A model generated the notes under the pieces. That model saw nothing but the letters and a program-made list of their open reading frames with translations, was not told the DNA's origin and did no database searches. The position numbers were made by a program, and so were the translations under genes. DNA of 64,000 nucleotides from Verrucomicrobiota bacterium (GTDB taxonomy: Bacteria; Verrucomicrobiota; Verrucomicrobiia; Opitutales; Intestinicryptomonadaceae), in contig JAEXGH010000001.1 of the NCBI GenBank assembly GCA_023450935.1, positions 40,038 to 104,037 of the forward strand, given 5' to 3'. Of this stretch, positions 43,505 to 53,276 are shown in pieces; position 1 is the first letter of the stretch; each line of letters begins with the position of its first letter.

Positions 43505-44143
43505 ATGCAGAAGATGACTACAACTTCGGAGACTAATTTGGGTTTTCCAGAGGCGATACCCGCGCGGCAATCGGCGTCGGGCGTTCGGACGCGCGCCGAG
43601 CCGCCGACAGATGCCGACTCCCTGCTGATGTTGCAGATTGCGCGCGATGATTCCGAAAGCGCGCTGCGCACCCTCATCGACAAGTGGAAGAATCCGCTTG
43701 TTTCGTTCGTCTACGCCTCCACGCGCGACTTTCAGCTTGCCGAGGACATCGCCATTACTGTCTTCCGAAAACTCTACAACGCGCGCAAATCATACCGCGC
43801 AGAGGCGAAGTTTTCCACCTTCCTCTTCCGCATAGCCTACAACGAAATCATAACCGAATACCGCAAGCGTCAGGCGCGCCCCGCCGCCACCGACGACATC
43901 GCCGATGTAGACCTTCCCGCGCCCTCCGACAGCGGAGCAAAGTTGCGCGACATCGAGGATGCGTTCGCCGCCGCCGTCGATAAAATTCCGCCGAAACAGC
44001 GCGAGGCAATCACCCTGCTTGTCAAAAACGAGCTTTCCTACGCGGAAATTGCCGACATTATGGGCGAGAGCGTCGCCTCAGTGAAAACCCTCGTAAACCG
44101 CGCCCGCGCCAGACTGAGGGAATCGATGAAAGACTACGTTTAA
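43505..44143 (+). CDS. ECF-type RNA polymerase sigma factor
   Basis: A 212-residue sigma factor with only regions 2 and 4. Region 2 spans about residues 45-125 (DDSESALRTLIDKW, STRDFQLAEDIAITVFRKLY, AKFSTFLFRIAYNEI). Region 4 spans about 155-205 (IPPKQREAITLLVKNELSYAE, then IMGESVASVKTLVNRARARLRE). An N-terminal extension of about 40 residues is Pro/Thr-rich. The gene is followed after 15 nt by a small membrane protein that may be its regulator. A second ATG at codon 4 is possible. Confidence 0.9.
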   Translation: MQKMTTTSETNLGFPEAIPARQSASGVRTRAEPPTDADSLLMLQIARDDSESALRTLIDKWKNPLVSFVYASTRDFQLAEDIAITVFRKLYNARKSYRAEAKFSTFLFRIAYNEIITEYRKRQARPAATDDIADVDLPAPSDSGAKLRDIEDAFAAAVDKIPPKQREAITLLVKNELSYAEIADIMGESVASVKTLVNRARARLRESMKDYV

Positions 44144-44158
44144 CAGGAGAATTTTACT

Positions 44159-44578
44159 ATGACAGACGAAAAAATCGATTCGCTTTTAAAGAAATCCGCC
44201 CCGGGTGCTTCGGCGGATTTTACCTGCCGCGCAATGGCGTCGATTGCCGCCGACCGCGCGAGAACCGCTGAAATCGACGCCCTTTGCGATTCCCTTTTAC
44301 GGCGTTTGTCCGCGCCCGAAGTTTCGCCCGACTTCACCGCCCGCGCATTGGCAGCCGTCCGTTCGCGCACGCGCTACGGCTGGGCGGGGCAGTGGCGGAG
44401 GTTCGCTTCGGCGTTGGCGGCTGCCGCGTGCCTGACAGTCGGCGTGTTTTCCGTGCCGCTTGCCGCCCGCGGGGTTGTGGGCGAGAAGGATTTTGCGGAG
44501 ATGACGCGTTTGGCGGACGAAATTGCCGATATTTCGGAGGTGGTGTATGAGCAGGAGTTTCTCTCCCTCTTGCAATAG
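44159..44578 (+). CDS. Putative membrane regulator of the ECF sigma factor
   Basis: A 139-residue protein with AGGAG nine bases before the ATG. The N-terminal cytoplasmic part has two related segments: KIDSLLKKSAPGASADFTCRA, repeated as SLLRRLSAPEVSPDFTARA about 45 residues later. One membrane helix follows (FASALAAAACLTVGVFSVPLAA) and a short acidic tail. Position and topology suit an anti-sigma factor, but the zinc-type HxxxCxxC motif is absent, so this is inference. The stop codon is the TAG of hairpin element A3. Confidence 0.65.
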   Translation: MTDEKIDSLLKKSAPGASADFTCRAMASIAADRARTAEIDALCDSLLRRLSAPEVSPDFTARALAAVRSRTRYGWAGQWRRFASALAAAACLTVGVFSVPLAARGVVGEKDFAEMTRLADEIADISEVVYEQEFLSLLQ

Positions 44579-44702
44579 CGCGTGAAATTGGCTTGATGCT
44601 ACGTTTCAAAAAAGAATTTGCAGTGGGGCAGTAGGTTTACTACAGCCGCCACCGCAAATTTTTTTTGAAGCCTCGCCTGAAGCTCAATTTGACGCGCTAT
44701 TT
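44574..44702. repeat. Family A long-hairpin repeat, copy A3
   Basis: Same 129-nt length as A1 at 8562 and nearly identical. The first bases AATAGCGCG supply the TAG stop of the preceding gene. The helix AAAAAAGAATTTGC / GCAAATTTTTTTT shows paired changes relative to A1. Confidence 0.85.
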
Positions 44703-44710
44703 GAAGGACA

Positions 44711-44781
44711 CAAACTTTAATAAATAATCAAAGCGGTATTGAATGAAATTCAATCCGCGCCGCTTTAGGAAACGTAAAAAA
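44711..44781 (+). repeat. Family B small palindromic repeat, copy B9
   Basis: AAACTTTAATAAATAATCAAAG, inner stem ATTGAAT-gaa-ATTCAAT, CCGCGCCGCTTTAGGAAACG and an A-rich end. The order A-then-B repeats that seen at 8820-9017 and 60476-60817. Confidence 0.78.
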
Positions 44782-44852
44782 TTTTCTTGCGTTGCGGGAA
44801 CGGCATTAATAGTGTGGTTGTCATCAAAACAATTTCTACTTTTTTCGAAAAA

Positions 44853-47800
44853 ATGAATACCCCCCGTATACAGAAAAAACAGAGAAAGGCGTTTGCGCTT
44901 GTCCTTGCGCTTGCGCTTATGGGCTTTATGGTGCTGCTTACAGTGTCGCTTGCGACGATGGTGAGCATGCAGACAAAACTGAGCAAGCAGGCGGAAAATA
45001 CGTTCAAGGCAAAACAGGCGGCGAAGTTTTCGGCGTATCAGGCAATGGGGCAAATCCAGTCTACACTTGGGCCCGACCAGCGCATAACCGCGAACGCCGC
45101 AATACTGACCAATTCAGTCCACTCGGGAATAACGAGCTTGGATAACGATTCCAACTTTAATTGGTGGTCATCTCCCATGCGCATAAGAAGAACCGACGCC
45201 GACGATGTTTCGGGGGCGGTTGCGCCCAATAAATACTGGGTCGGCGTGTGGAATTCTAAGCGCGGGTTGCACCCCGCAAAACAGGAGCGCAGAGAGTCGC
45301 GTTCGACATATGTGCAGAATGTGAAAGACCGCGCAATAACGTGGCTTGTTTCGGGCAACGAATACGCTTCGGAGGCTAACGTCAAAAACGGCTCTACCGA
45401 CGCGGATATCCGTTACAAGCCCGACAACAGACTTAAGGAGGGCGAGTTCATACGCGTTGCAACGCGCAATTCCTACGCGCGCTTCGACGGCAGAAGGGAT
45501 TCGTTCGACGACGTTGTAGCTCCCATTGTCGAGCTTGAACAGGACACTGACAACGACACAATTGAGCGCGATTCGGGCATTCAGCACAGAATAGCGTGGT
45601 GGGTTTCCGACGAAGGGCAGAAGGCTTCGCTCAACGCCATTGCAAGCTACGATTTCAAAATGCACGCGCGTTCCGTCAACAAATTCAGAATACAGAGTTT
45701 GCCGTTTTACTCGGGCGTGCAGGGTTTGACGCTCGGCTCGACCGACTCGCGCCTTTACGATATCGAACTTGACGACGACGGCTCGGACACATCGGGCGTC
45801 ATGATTGCAAGAAACGCGACAAGCCTTGCCGACCTCGACGCAATCGCAAGCGCGGCGGTTTCGCCCGATGCTCCGCCGTCGAAGCTGCTTTTCCACGCGG
45901 CGACGTGCAACACAAAGGGCGTTCTTGTAAACGTCCGCGACGGCGGTCTGAAAAAGGACCTTTCGCTCGGCCTTATCCAGACGAACGCCAAGGACGACGA
46001 ACACGCAAAAACCACGGAACAGGAAATCAAGAGCATGCCCGAATACTTCCCGCGTCCATACGGCGTTGCGGGCTACATGGCTAAAATTCCCGCGTATCCG
46101 ATTGTCTTTACCAACAAAACCAAGTGGAGAAATAAGAGAATCGAAAACAAGCCGAACCTTCTCGACGCCAGTGAAAACGGCGGCAGGGAGTTTGCGGGGC
46201 ACATTTTCGGACCGCAGATTTTCGGCACGGAAAATAAGATTAGAAATTACGAGGCAATGTCGGGGCTTAACGGCAACGGAGAGACGTTCTGGGCCTCGCT
46301 TTACGATACAGACAAATCGCTTTTCAAAGACCCCGGCGGCGCGCTGTGGGACCAGCTGCGCTCATACTACAACCTGCGCTCGCCCGACAATCCCGCGGGT
46401 TCGGTAATCAGCGCGCGCGTGCAGACCGACGACCGCTACGGCGCAAAGCCCGTTGTAAAGCGTTTCCAAATACATTTTGTTCCGGCGTTCGTGCAGTGGG
46501 GGGCGAATAAATACGGTTTGCGCCTGCACATAATCCCGATGCTTGTTTTGTGGAATCCCTACGACACGAAAATCGGCGAAGACGCCTACTACGCAATCCG
46601 CGTTTCCACCGACGACATCTACCGCTACTTCTCGCCCATCGGCTCGTTCCGCTTCGCCATAGGCTACAAATCGGGCAGCTACTTCCAGTGCCTGCGCGAC
46701 TACCTTTCGGAAAGAATCAGTTTCCCGAACGGCTCGTTCCCCAACGGCGGACAGTTTGACGACGACTACAAAAAGCGCAACGGTTTTCTTACCACGAGAT
46801 TCTGGACATACGGCGGCGGAAGCATGATATCGGGCGGCAATAACGACTATATCAGCGGAAGCCAGCAGGGCTTTATTTCGCAAACTTCGCCTTTTAGATC
46901 AATGAATGGCGGCTCCAAAACGTGGTATCCGCTCGGCTACGGAACAATAGCGCGCGGAACTGTAGCCAAAAACTCGGGCGAACGCAACACGCGCTATTTC
47001 ATACAGTATGCCGGCGGATACGGCAGTTTAAATTACGCGAACAGGCTGGAATTTAAGTCGTTCGCACTCGGGAATATAGGTTATGAAGAGCGTGCAACCG
47101 AAAAATCGGTGAATGCCTACTACTTTGAGCATATCCTCAATGAGGACAATATGACGCCGATGGTTATGCTCTATTCGCTCAACAACAACAGTGGTTCTCT
47201 CGACAACAGGGTCTCCAAGATTGGGCGCGTGCTGAAAGTTCCGCTGTTTCTTAACAACCTCTATGTCAGCCTTTGCCACGGCAACTACAATTCTGTAACC
47301 GACTACCAGAACGACAAAGTTTTCTGCGGACAGCGTCTGATTGACGCATACCAAGTTCCCACAAACGGTTCTCAGATTATGGGTGAGAATAATACCGACA
47401 GAACCGCCACTGCCGACATGCACTTCCTCGCCTACGACCCTTCGGGTATAGCCGCGGGGGCAACAAAGGTTTTTGCAATGCGCTCGCCGGTAAACTACTT
47501 CGGAGACGCATCGATAACGGCGAGCAACAGCGGTCAAAACGGGCCCAACGGGTTTATGGAAAACAACGGCAGGTTCCCGTATCTCGATTTGAAGGCGGAA
47601 CTTTTGCCGGTAGGGGAGGGCGGCAACTTGGGCGGCTGCTTCTATGTCGATGTTCCGCACCCTGAGTTGGAACACAACGCCAAATATAACAACAACAAGC
47701 CGCAGGTTGTCAATGTGATAAAAGGCGGCGTGGTCGGCGGCGGAAGTTCTGAAGCGCACTGGAACGCGCAGAACAGCTGGGATAGCTCTGTTATAAACCC

Positions 47801-50783
47801 CTATATATTGTTCGATTTGGAGACAATTAGGAGCGACAATTTTACCGACATTTGCGGGAACAGCACCTCGACTCTGGGTATAAGCGATTTGTATATTGAC
47901 ATGGACATTGTTCCGAACATGCCCTTTTCAAATTCGGGATACGCCACCGCTCAGGGCACGATGAATACGACAATGCAGCATACGCCGCTTGCATACGGCT
48001 TCGGTTTTGCAACGTCTACGGCTTCCGCAACCACGGAGGAGAGGCAGCTTTCGCTCTCAATCTGGATTTACAGAAAAGACGGCATGACTTTTGAAAAAAT
48101 GCGTCCTATGAATCAGAACGAATCATACCTCGGCGAGGGAACGGGCGTCGATTTCGTTCCGCTTTTGGCGCATTTCAAGGGACTTAAAAATTTCATTCAA
48201 AGAAAGTATTCCAGCTTTCCCAACCCGACGTTGTCGCCGAGAAAGATTAACGCGGATGACAACAACATTCTCTGGAGCAATACGAGAATGCCGGGGTATA
48301 TGGCGTTCCAAAACAATCCCGCCGCGGGTAGCGGCACGAGCACGGGCTCGCTGCTTTCAATGGACCCGCCCGTTAACTACTTCCAGAATATAGACAACAA
48401 GATAAGGACGGATACTGTTTATAGAACAGACAACGACAAATTCCGCGCCGCCGTTGAGGCGTTGCCCAGCGCTTCGGGAACTTCGAGAAACCTTTCGGCT
48501 TCGGACTTCTATCTGAAGTTTATCGACAACGCCAATTATGCAGACGCAAGAACCGCAAGCAACCAGCGCGCGGCGTTCAATGCGCGTTTCTTCATCAACT
48601 GGCTGCCCATAAACCCGCGCCGCCATTCGGCAAACAACTGGCCGTGGAAACCCTCCAGTTCGGCAACCACCCCAGCCGTGGGCGATTTTCTCCCCGCGGC
48701 AATAAGGCCACTTGGCGGAACTACGGTGATTTCGCAGGGCGAGGCATCCAGTAATTCATATGCAAGCAAGCTGCAAAACGTTGTTTCTGAATACATTCCC
48801 TACGGAATCGTTTTCGGGCACCCGTATGCCGACGAAGAAGAGTCAGACCGTAACGGCGTAAGCCCGATTACAAACAAGAGGCTTTTCGTCAACGGCTCAA
48901 TGCTTGCCACGCACAACTCGCTCGACTTCAATACCCGCGAAGACAACAGGAAAGACGAAAGCAGCTTTTGGGGTAGAAACAACAAAACAGCCTACGCTTC
49001 CGACTTTGTCTATGCCGACGACCGCTCTCGCGCGCCGCAGTTCGGCGGAGTCTCCGAAATGGGTTACAAGATTTCGTCCACGAGCGACTCCACCGCATAC
49101 ATCGGGCTTTCAAGCTCCAGCGGAACCGATGTCAACGCCCTCCACCACATCTTGCGCGAAGAGGAGGTTGTCCACAACATAGCAAACCTCGCGGGCGCGC
49201 ACCTGACTTTCGGCGAGGGCAAGACGGAATCGGCTTCCCCCCACGAATCGTATCAGGGCTACGGCAACCAGACTTCCGGCAAGCGCGCGTGGCAGGTTTC
49301 ATACGCGTTGCGTTCGCCCGAAAATATGACTGTCGACATGGCGATAGGTAATTCGCTTTGTCCCAACAGAATTTGCCCCGAATACACCCATCAGATTATG
49401 TGGCTTGACAATTCGTGCATAATGAACGACGCCAACCTCAGCGGCGCAAACAAAAACGGCGTAAAAGACGGCAGGCGTTCGGCAAACGGCGCGGAGGACA
49501 AGGTTGTCGCCTACGACGCCTCTTGGCACTTAAACGACGCTCTCTGGGACGAATACTTCTTCTCCACGTTGCCCTACCGCCAAAAGGAATGGTCTACAAA
49601 CTACAATATGGGCAAGGGCGTTGCGACGCCGCAAAACCCGCGCATACAGTATGTCAGCACCCAGACCACCGACGACTATCTGACCGTAGCCGACATGAGG
49701 TATTCGAAAGAACCCTCCGACAAGCAGTTTGAAGAAAACGCGGGCAGGCTTTGGGTGAACGGCCCCTTCAACGTGAACTCTACAAGCATCGACGCGTGGA
49801 AGGCGATTCTTGCGACATACTACGGGCAGTCCATTGAAGGCTACAACGGCGGACTCACCGACAACCGCGCAAGCGCGCCCTTCCATAGATGGCAGGCGCC
49901 GCTCGACGCCAAAAACAAGGTCACAAGCTCGACATCAATCTCGCAGGAAGAGGCTATATTTACGGGCTACAGGGCGCTGTCGAACTCGGAAATCGAGGAA
50001 CTTGCGGCGTCCATTGTGGAACACATCAAGGATAGGGGCCCGTTCTATTCGATGAGCGACTTCGTAAACCGCGCCGCCGCCAACTATTCGGCTGAGGAAC
50101 GCTACGGAATAAAAAACAATCCCGACGCGGTCGCCGTTGACCTATCGACGCAGGAGACGCAGGTTGCGCCGTCGGTTCTCAATTCCATGATGCAAAGCGG
50201 CGGCGAAACATATCGCATAGGCCATTCGCAAAAGGGCGTTTTGCAGGCGGCAATAGACGCAACTTCAATCAATTCGCAGTTGCACAAACGCTACATCATC
50301 ACGCCCGACAAGGTTCTGAACACTGTATGGAAAGACCACTACCAGTTCAAATACTTCGCCGACACCCGCAACGTTTGGGAAAACTGGCGCGCGTCAATCG
50401 GCCCCGCGGCAACGGGCGCGCCCGCGTATTTGATGCAGCAGGATTTGCTTGCAAGGCTCGGCTCGTTCCTGACCGTCCGCTCCGACACGTTCAAAATCAG
50501 AGCCTACGGCGAAATCCGCAACCCCGTTTCGGGAGTGGTAGAGGCAAAGGCTTGGTGCGAGATGGTCGTGCAGAGAACGCCCGAATACATCGACAATTCG
50601 GAGTTCGGCAACGCGCCCGCCGACATCTACGGCAGGGAAAAAGAGCTTGGATACCAGCCGAATATGACCGAATACAACACCGTTATGAACGAGTCCAACG
50701 GGGGGCTGACAAAGCTCAACCAACAATTGGGCAGACGTTTTAAGATTGTATCCTTCCGCTGGCTCAACGAAAACGAAATTTAG
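44853..50783 (+). CDS. Giant prepilin-like protein (Verru_Chthon cassette protein A-like)
   Basis: A 1976-residue protein from ATG 44853. The N-terminus is type-IV-prepilin-like: a basic stretch (QKKQRKAF) and one hydrophobic helix (ALVLALALMGFMVLLTVSLA) without the usual Glu5. A very long exported domain follows with many Asn, Gly, Tyr and Trp but no enzymatic motif I can name. Size, N-terminus and lineage match the Verru_Chthon cassette A family, secreted by a type II/IV pilin-like route. The companion cassette B, C and D pseudopilins are not adjacent; only a 235-residue secreted protein follows, 3 nt downstream. No ribosome site is seen. Confidence 0.8.
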   Translation: MNTPRIQKKQRKAFALVLALALMGFMVLLTVSLATMVSMQTKLSKQAENTFKAKQAAKFSAYQAMGQIQSTLGPDQRITANAAILTNSVHSGITSLDNDSNFNWWSSPMRIRRTDADDVSGAVAPNKYWVGVWNSKRGLHPAKQERRESRSTYVQNVKDRAITWLVSGNEYASEANVKNGSTDADIRYKPDNRLKEGEFIRVATRNSYARFDGRRDSFDDVVAPIVELEQDTDNDTIERDSGIQHRIAWWVSDEGQKASLNAIASYDFKMHARSVNKFRIQSLPFYSGVQGLTLGSTDSRLYDIELDDDGSDTSGVMIARNATSLADLDAIASAAVSPDAPPSKLLFHAATCNTKGVLVNVRDGGLKKDLSLGLIQTNAKDDEHAKTTEQEIKSMPEYFPRPYGVAGYMAKIPAYPIVFTNKTKWRNKRIENKPNLLDASENGGREFAGHIFGPQIFGTENKIRNYEAMSGLNGNGETFWASLYDTDKSLFKDPGGALWDQLRSYYNLRSPDNPAGSVISARVQTDDRYGAKPVVKRFQIHFVPAFVQWGANKYGLRLHIIPMLVLWNPYDTKIGEDAYYAIRVSTDDIYRYFSPIGSFRFAIGYKSGSYFQCLRDYLSERISFPNGSFPNGGQFDDDYKKRNGFLTTRFWTYGGGSMISGGNNDYISGSQQGFISQTSPFRSMNGGSKTWYPLGYGTIARGTVAKNSGERNTRYFIQYAGGYGSLNYANRLEFKSFALGNIGYEERATEKSVNAYYFEHILNEDNMTPMVMLYSLNNNSGSLDNRVSKIGRVLKVPLFLNNLYVSLCHGNYNSVTDYQNDKVFCGQRLIDAYQVPTNGSQIMGENNTDRTATADMHFLAYDPSGIAAGATKVFAMRSPVNYFGDASITASNSGQNGPNGFMENNGRFPYLDLKAELLPVGEGGNLGGCFYVDVPHPELEHNAKYNNNKPQVVNVIKGGVVGGGSSEAHWNAQNSWDSSVINPYILFDLETIRSDNFTDICGNSTSTLGISDLYIDMDIVPNMPFSNSGYATAQGTMNTTMQHTPLAYGFGFATSTASATTEERQLSLSIWIYRKDGMTFEKMRPMNQNESYLGEGTGVDFVPLLAHFKGLKNFIQRKYSSFPNPTLSPRKINADDNNILWSNTRMPGYMAFQNNPAAGSGTSTGSLLSMDPPVNYFQNIDNKIRTDTVYRTDNDKFRAAVEALPSASGTSRNLSASDFYLKFIDNANYADARTASNQRAAFNARFFINWLPINPRRHSANNWPWKPSSSATTPAVGDFLPAAIRPLGGTTVISQGEASSNSYASKLQNVVSEYIPYGIVFGHPYADEEESDRNGVSPITNKRLFVNGSMLATHNSLDFNTREDNRKDESSFWGRNNKTAYASDFVYADDRSRAPQFGGVSEMGYKISSTSDSTAYIGLSSSSGTDVNALHHILREEEVVHNIANLAGAHLTFGEGKTESASPHESYQGYGNQTSGKRAWQVSYALRSPENMTVDMAIGNSLCPNRICPEYTHQIMWLDNSCIMNDANLSGANKNGVKDGRRSANGAEDKVVAYDASWHLNDALWDEYFFSTLPYRQKEWSTNYNMGKGVATPQNPRIQYVSTQTTDDYLTVADMRYSKEPSDKQFEENAGRLWVNGPFNVNSTSIDAWKAILATYYGQSIEGYNGGLTDNRASAPFHRWQAPLDAKNKVTSSTSISQEEAIFTGYRALSNSEIEELAASIVEHIKDRGPFYSMSDFVNRAAANYSAEERYGIKNNPDAVAVDLSTQETQVAPSVLNSMMQSGGETYRIGHSQKGVLQAAIDATSINSQLHKRYIITPDKVLNTVWKDHYQFKYFADTRNVWENWRASIGPAATGAPAYLMQQDLLARLGSFLTVRSDTFKIRAYGEIRNPVSGVVEAKAWCEMVVQRTPEYIDNSEFGNAPADIYGREKELGYQPNMTEYNTVMNESNGGLTKLNQQLGRRFKIVSFRWLNENEI

Positions 50784-50786
50784 GCA

Positions 50787-51494
50787 ATGTTAAACAACAC
50801 AATTACAAAACTGTTTGTAGGTCTTGCGGCGTTCTTGGGCTTCGGCTTGTGTGCGGCGTCGGCAAGGGATATTTCGGTAAACATAAACATATACAAGTTC
50901 GTGTTTATCCGCTCCGTGGGCACTCTCAGCAACAGGAGCGTGCTTGAGCCGGAATATTGGTATAAATCGGGCGGGCAATGGCACTCGTTTTCGGTTGACA
51001 GCAACAGGGCTTCAATTTCCTACACGGGCACGGACAGGCTCACTTTGTTCAAGAAAATCGGCAAAGACGAAAAGGACGACAAGTCGTTTTCGCCCGTGCA
51101 GGAAGTTGTTTTGCCCTCGGGAGCGCGCGATATTTTCCTGCTGATGATTGAGCGCAACGGTTCGGCGGAGTTCTTCCCGATGAACGTTTCGCCCGACAGA
51201 ATGCCGCGCGGGAAAATCGCCGTGATGAACCTCACTCCGCGCGCGTTGGGTGTTATGTTCGACAAGGAAATGGGCGGGCTTAAGCGCGGCGCGCACCACA
51301 TCTTTACGCCCTCAAAAAAAATGGAGAACAGTCCCATTCCAATCCAGATAGCCACGCGCGTTGACGGCAAGTGGGAGGTTATCTACAAAAACAGGGTTCG
51401 CTGCGAAAAGGCAAAGCGCAATATTCTGCTTATTTACGATACTTCCACGAACTCAAAACTGCCGCAGTTCAACGTGCGCACTGTTGAATACTAA
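50787..51494 (+). CDS. Secreted protein paired with the giant prepilin-like protein
   Basis: A 235-residue protein with a signal peptide (TKLFVGLAAFLGFGLCAASA). The mature part is strand-rich (ISVNINIYKFVFIRS, REIFL-like and NILLIYDTSTNS segments) and contains no motif I recognise. It starts 3 nt after the giant protein stops, so the two are very likely translated from one message and may act together at the surface. A terminator follows at 51557. Confidence 0.75.
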   Translation: MLNNTITKLFVGLAAFLGFGLCAASARDISVNINIYKFVFIRSVGTLSNRSVLEPEYWYKSGGQWHSFSVDSNRASISYTGTDRLTLFKKIGKDEKDDKSFSPVQEVVLPSGARDIFLLMIERNGSAEFFPMNVSPDRMPRGKIAVMNLTPRALGVMFDKEMGGLKRGAHHIFTPSKKMENSPIPIQIATRVDGKWEVIYKNRVRCEKAKRNILLIYDTSTNSKLPQFNVRTVEY

Positions 51495-51733
51495 AGCGGC
51501 GTGCACTCGGGCGCAGGCGTGCAAGAACGCTCTTGGCGGGCGCGCTTTGAAGACGCAAAAAAGGCTGCCGGTTGAATCCGACGGCCTTCTGTTTTTAAGC
51601 TTCCTGCAGCGTTTGTTTCGGGTTCGCCGTGCGGATTTTTGCGGGGGAATCTTTCGCGCTTTTCGGCGCGGGGTGCGGACGCGAATGCGAAAAACGCCGC
51701 GCCTGCCGCAAGATAAAAAACAACTTTCCTCAT
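51491..51733 (-). CDS. Possible small secreted protein
   Basis: An 80-codon minus-strand frame with a strong ribosome site (AGGAAAGG, six bases before ATG 51733) and a signal-peptide-like start (RKVVFYLAAGAAFFAFASA), then a Lys/Arg/Pro-rich tail. The second half runs through the terminator hairpin and overlaps the end of the plus-strand gene, so the true end may be earlier or the frame decayed. The rest of the gap to 51890 shows nothing else. Confidence 0.35.
   Translation of the reverse strand: MRKVVFYLAAGAAFFAFASAPRAEKRERFPRKNPHGEPETNAAGSLKTEGRRIQPAAFFASSKRARQERSCTPAPECTPL
51557..51597. terminator. Terminator of the giant-protein operon
   Basis: Arms AAGGCTGCCGG and CCGACGGCCTT pair with one mismatch around a 6-nt loop, flanked by A-rich and T-rich sides. 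Confidence 0.7.
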
Positions 51734-51890
51734 AAAAAACCTTTCCTTGTTTCCGTTTAATCCGAAGCAAATTCTAAAACAGCCGCCGTTTTTGCTCAAC
51801 GAAAAAAATAGACCGTTTTGCAAAAAAACGGACTTGTTAGTTTTTTGTTTTTATCGTAGGAATTTCGTCGCCCGCGCGGTTTGGCTTTGC

Positions 51891-53261
51891 TTACTTCGAT
51901 ACGAAAACCGGCTTGCCGAATTTGGAGTCGGCGAACTTGATATATTGAAGCCAGTCGTAGAGCAGAATGTTGTGTCCGCCTATTCTTATGTGGTGGCCGA
52001 CATCGCCGATAAAGGGCGTTTGCACTTTCATGTCGGAGGGAGTCGGCGTGTTTTTCGCGCCGAAGAGTTTGTAGATTTCGCACGCCTGCAATAGCGACAT
52101 AAATTCGCCTTCGGGGTCGCACCAATAGTCGTCGGTTGCGCTTGCCACGTAGAGGGCGCGGGGGGCTATGCAAGCGAGCAAGTGCTGCTGGTCAATCGGC
52201 ATTGTCTCGACGTTTTCGACGTATTTTTTAAGCTCGGGCGAATACCAGCGCGTGGAGTTCTCCGCTGCAATTTTCGCCGTTCCGCCGAAGTTGCGCCTGT
52301 TCATTCGCGCTCCCAAAATGCACGACGAGTTGGAGACGACAATCTTGAAACGCTCGTCCACAGCCCCCGCGTAGAGGGCAGCCTTGCCCAAGCGCGAGTG
52401 CCCGACAACCGCCGCGCGCGAGGCGTCAACTTCCGCGACGCTTTCGAGGCAGTCGAGGGCGAGAATGTCTCCGAATGCCCAGGCGGCTATCGCCTGCGGC
52501 GTAATTTCAAAACGCTTCGGATTGTAGATTTTGTATATGCTCTCGTTTATTCCGCTTTCCTGCGTGGCGTATTTGTCGGGATAAAGTTCGTTGTAGCAGA
52601 AAGTGGCGTAGGCGTATCCGGCGGCTACAACTTCGCGTATGGGGTGGCGGTAGGCGCGCGTATTGCGGCATTTTTCCCGTTCCGGAAGGGTTTTTTCTCC
52701 GGAGGAATTGTCGGAATTCAAATAACACACGGGTATAATCACATCGCCGTCGTCGATTACGGCATGGTTGCCCATAAAGTTTTGGTGTATGAAAACGGCT
52801 GGCTTTTCGACATTTTTTGGAACGTAAAGCAGCAGCGTGAAAGAGTGCTCTCCGCGCTCGTCGCCCAAAACTATTGCAAACTGCATTCTGATTGCAGAGC
52901 CGTTTAGGGCGTTGTCGGAACGTTCGAGCAGCCTGAATTGAAGCGACCGCGGACGCGGGGGAATTGGCGTGTAGAGTTTGCGCGAGACAAACTCCATAAC
53001 CTGCGGGCGTTGTTTGAGCCAGTCTTGCGCCGACGTTATGCGCCCGCTTGCGTCGATTTTGTCGAGAATGTCGAGCTTTTTGTATATGTCGATTTTCGAG
53101 GTGTCGTAGTTTTCGCCGAACTTGCCGACTTTTTGCGTGGGGCGGAGTTCGTAGTGTTCGCCCGCAACGTAGTTGTGCGGGTTTTGCGGGGCGGAATGCG
53201 CGCACGGGCACATTGCCGCGGCTAATACGGCGACGGAAAGCAGTTTTTTTATTTGTGTCAT
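51891..53261 (-). CDS. CE15-like glucuronoyl methylesterase (secreted)
   Basis: A 456-residue alpha/beta hydrolase with a signal peptide (LLSVAVLAAAMCPCAHS). The nucleophile elbow VVGHSRLGKAAL puts Ser289 in the bacterial CE15 motif. The segment ALYVASATDDYWCDPEGEF and the late IGGHNILLYDWLQYIKFAD with the catalytic His fit the same family. CE15 enzymes cut the ester between 4-O-methyl-glucuronate of xylan and lignin. The following genes (lactonase, UxuA, hexuronate-type MFS) support a glucuronate role. Substrate remains inferred. Confidence 0.8.
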   Translation of the reverse strand: MTQIKKLLSVAVLAAAMCPCAHSAPQNPHNYVAGEHYELRPTQKVGKFGENYDTSKIDIYKKLDILDKIDASGRITSAQDWLKQRPQVMEFVSRKLYTPIPPRPRSLQFRLLERSDNALNGSAIRMQFAIVLGDERGEHSFTLLLYVPKNVEKPAVFIHQNFMGNHAVIDDGDVIIPVCYLNSDNSSGEKTLPEREKCRNTRAYRHPIREVVAAGYAYATFCYNELYPDKYATQESGINESIYKIYNPKRFEITPQAIAAWAFGDILALDCLESVAEVDASRAAVVGHSRLGKAALYAGAVDERFKIVVSNSSCILGARMNRRNFGGTAKIAAENSTRWYSPELKKYVENVETMPIDQQHLLACIAPRALYVASATDDYWCDPEGEFMSLLQACEIYKLFGAKNTPTPSDMKVQTPFIGDVGHHIRIGGHNILLYDWLQYIKFADSKFGKPVFVSK

Positions 53262-53276
53262 TTTTTGTATGTGTGT

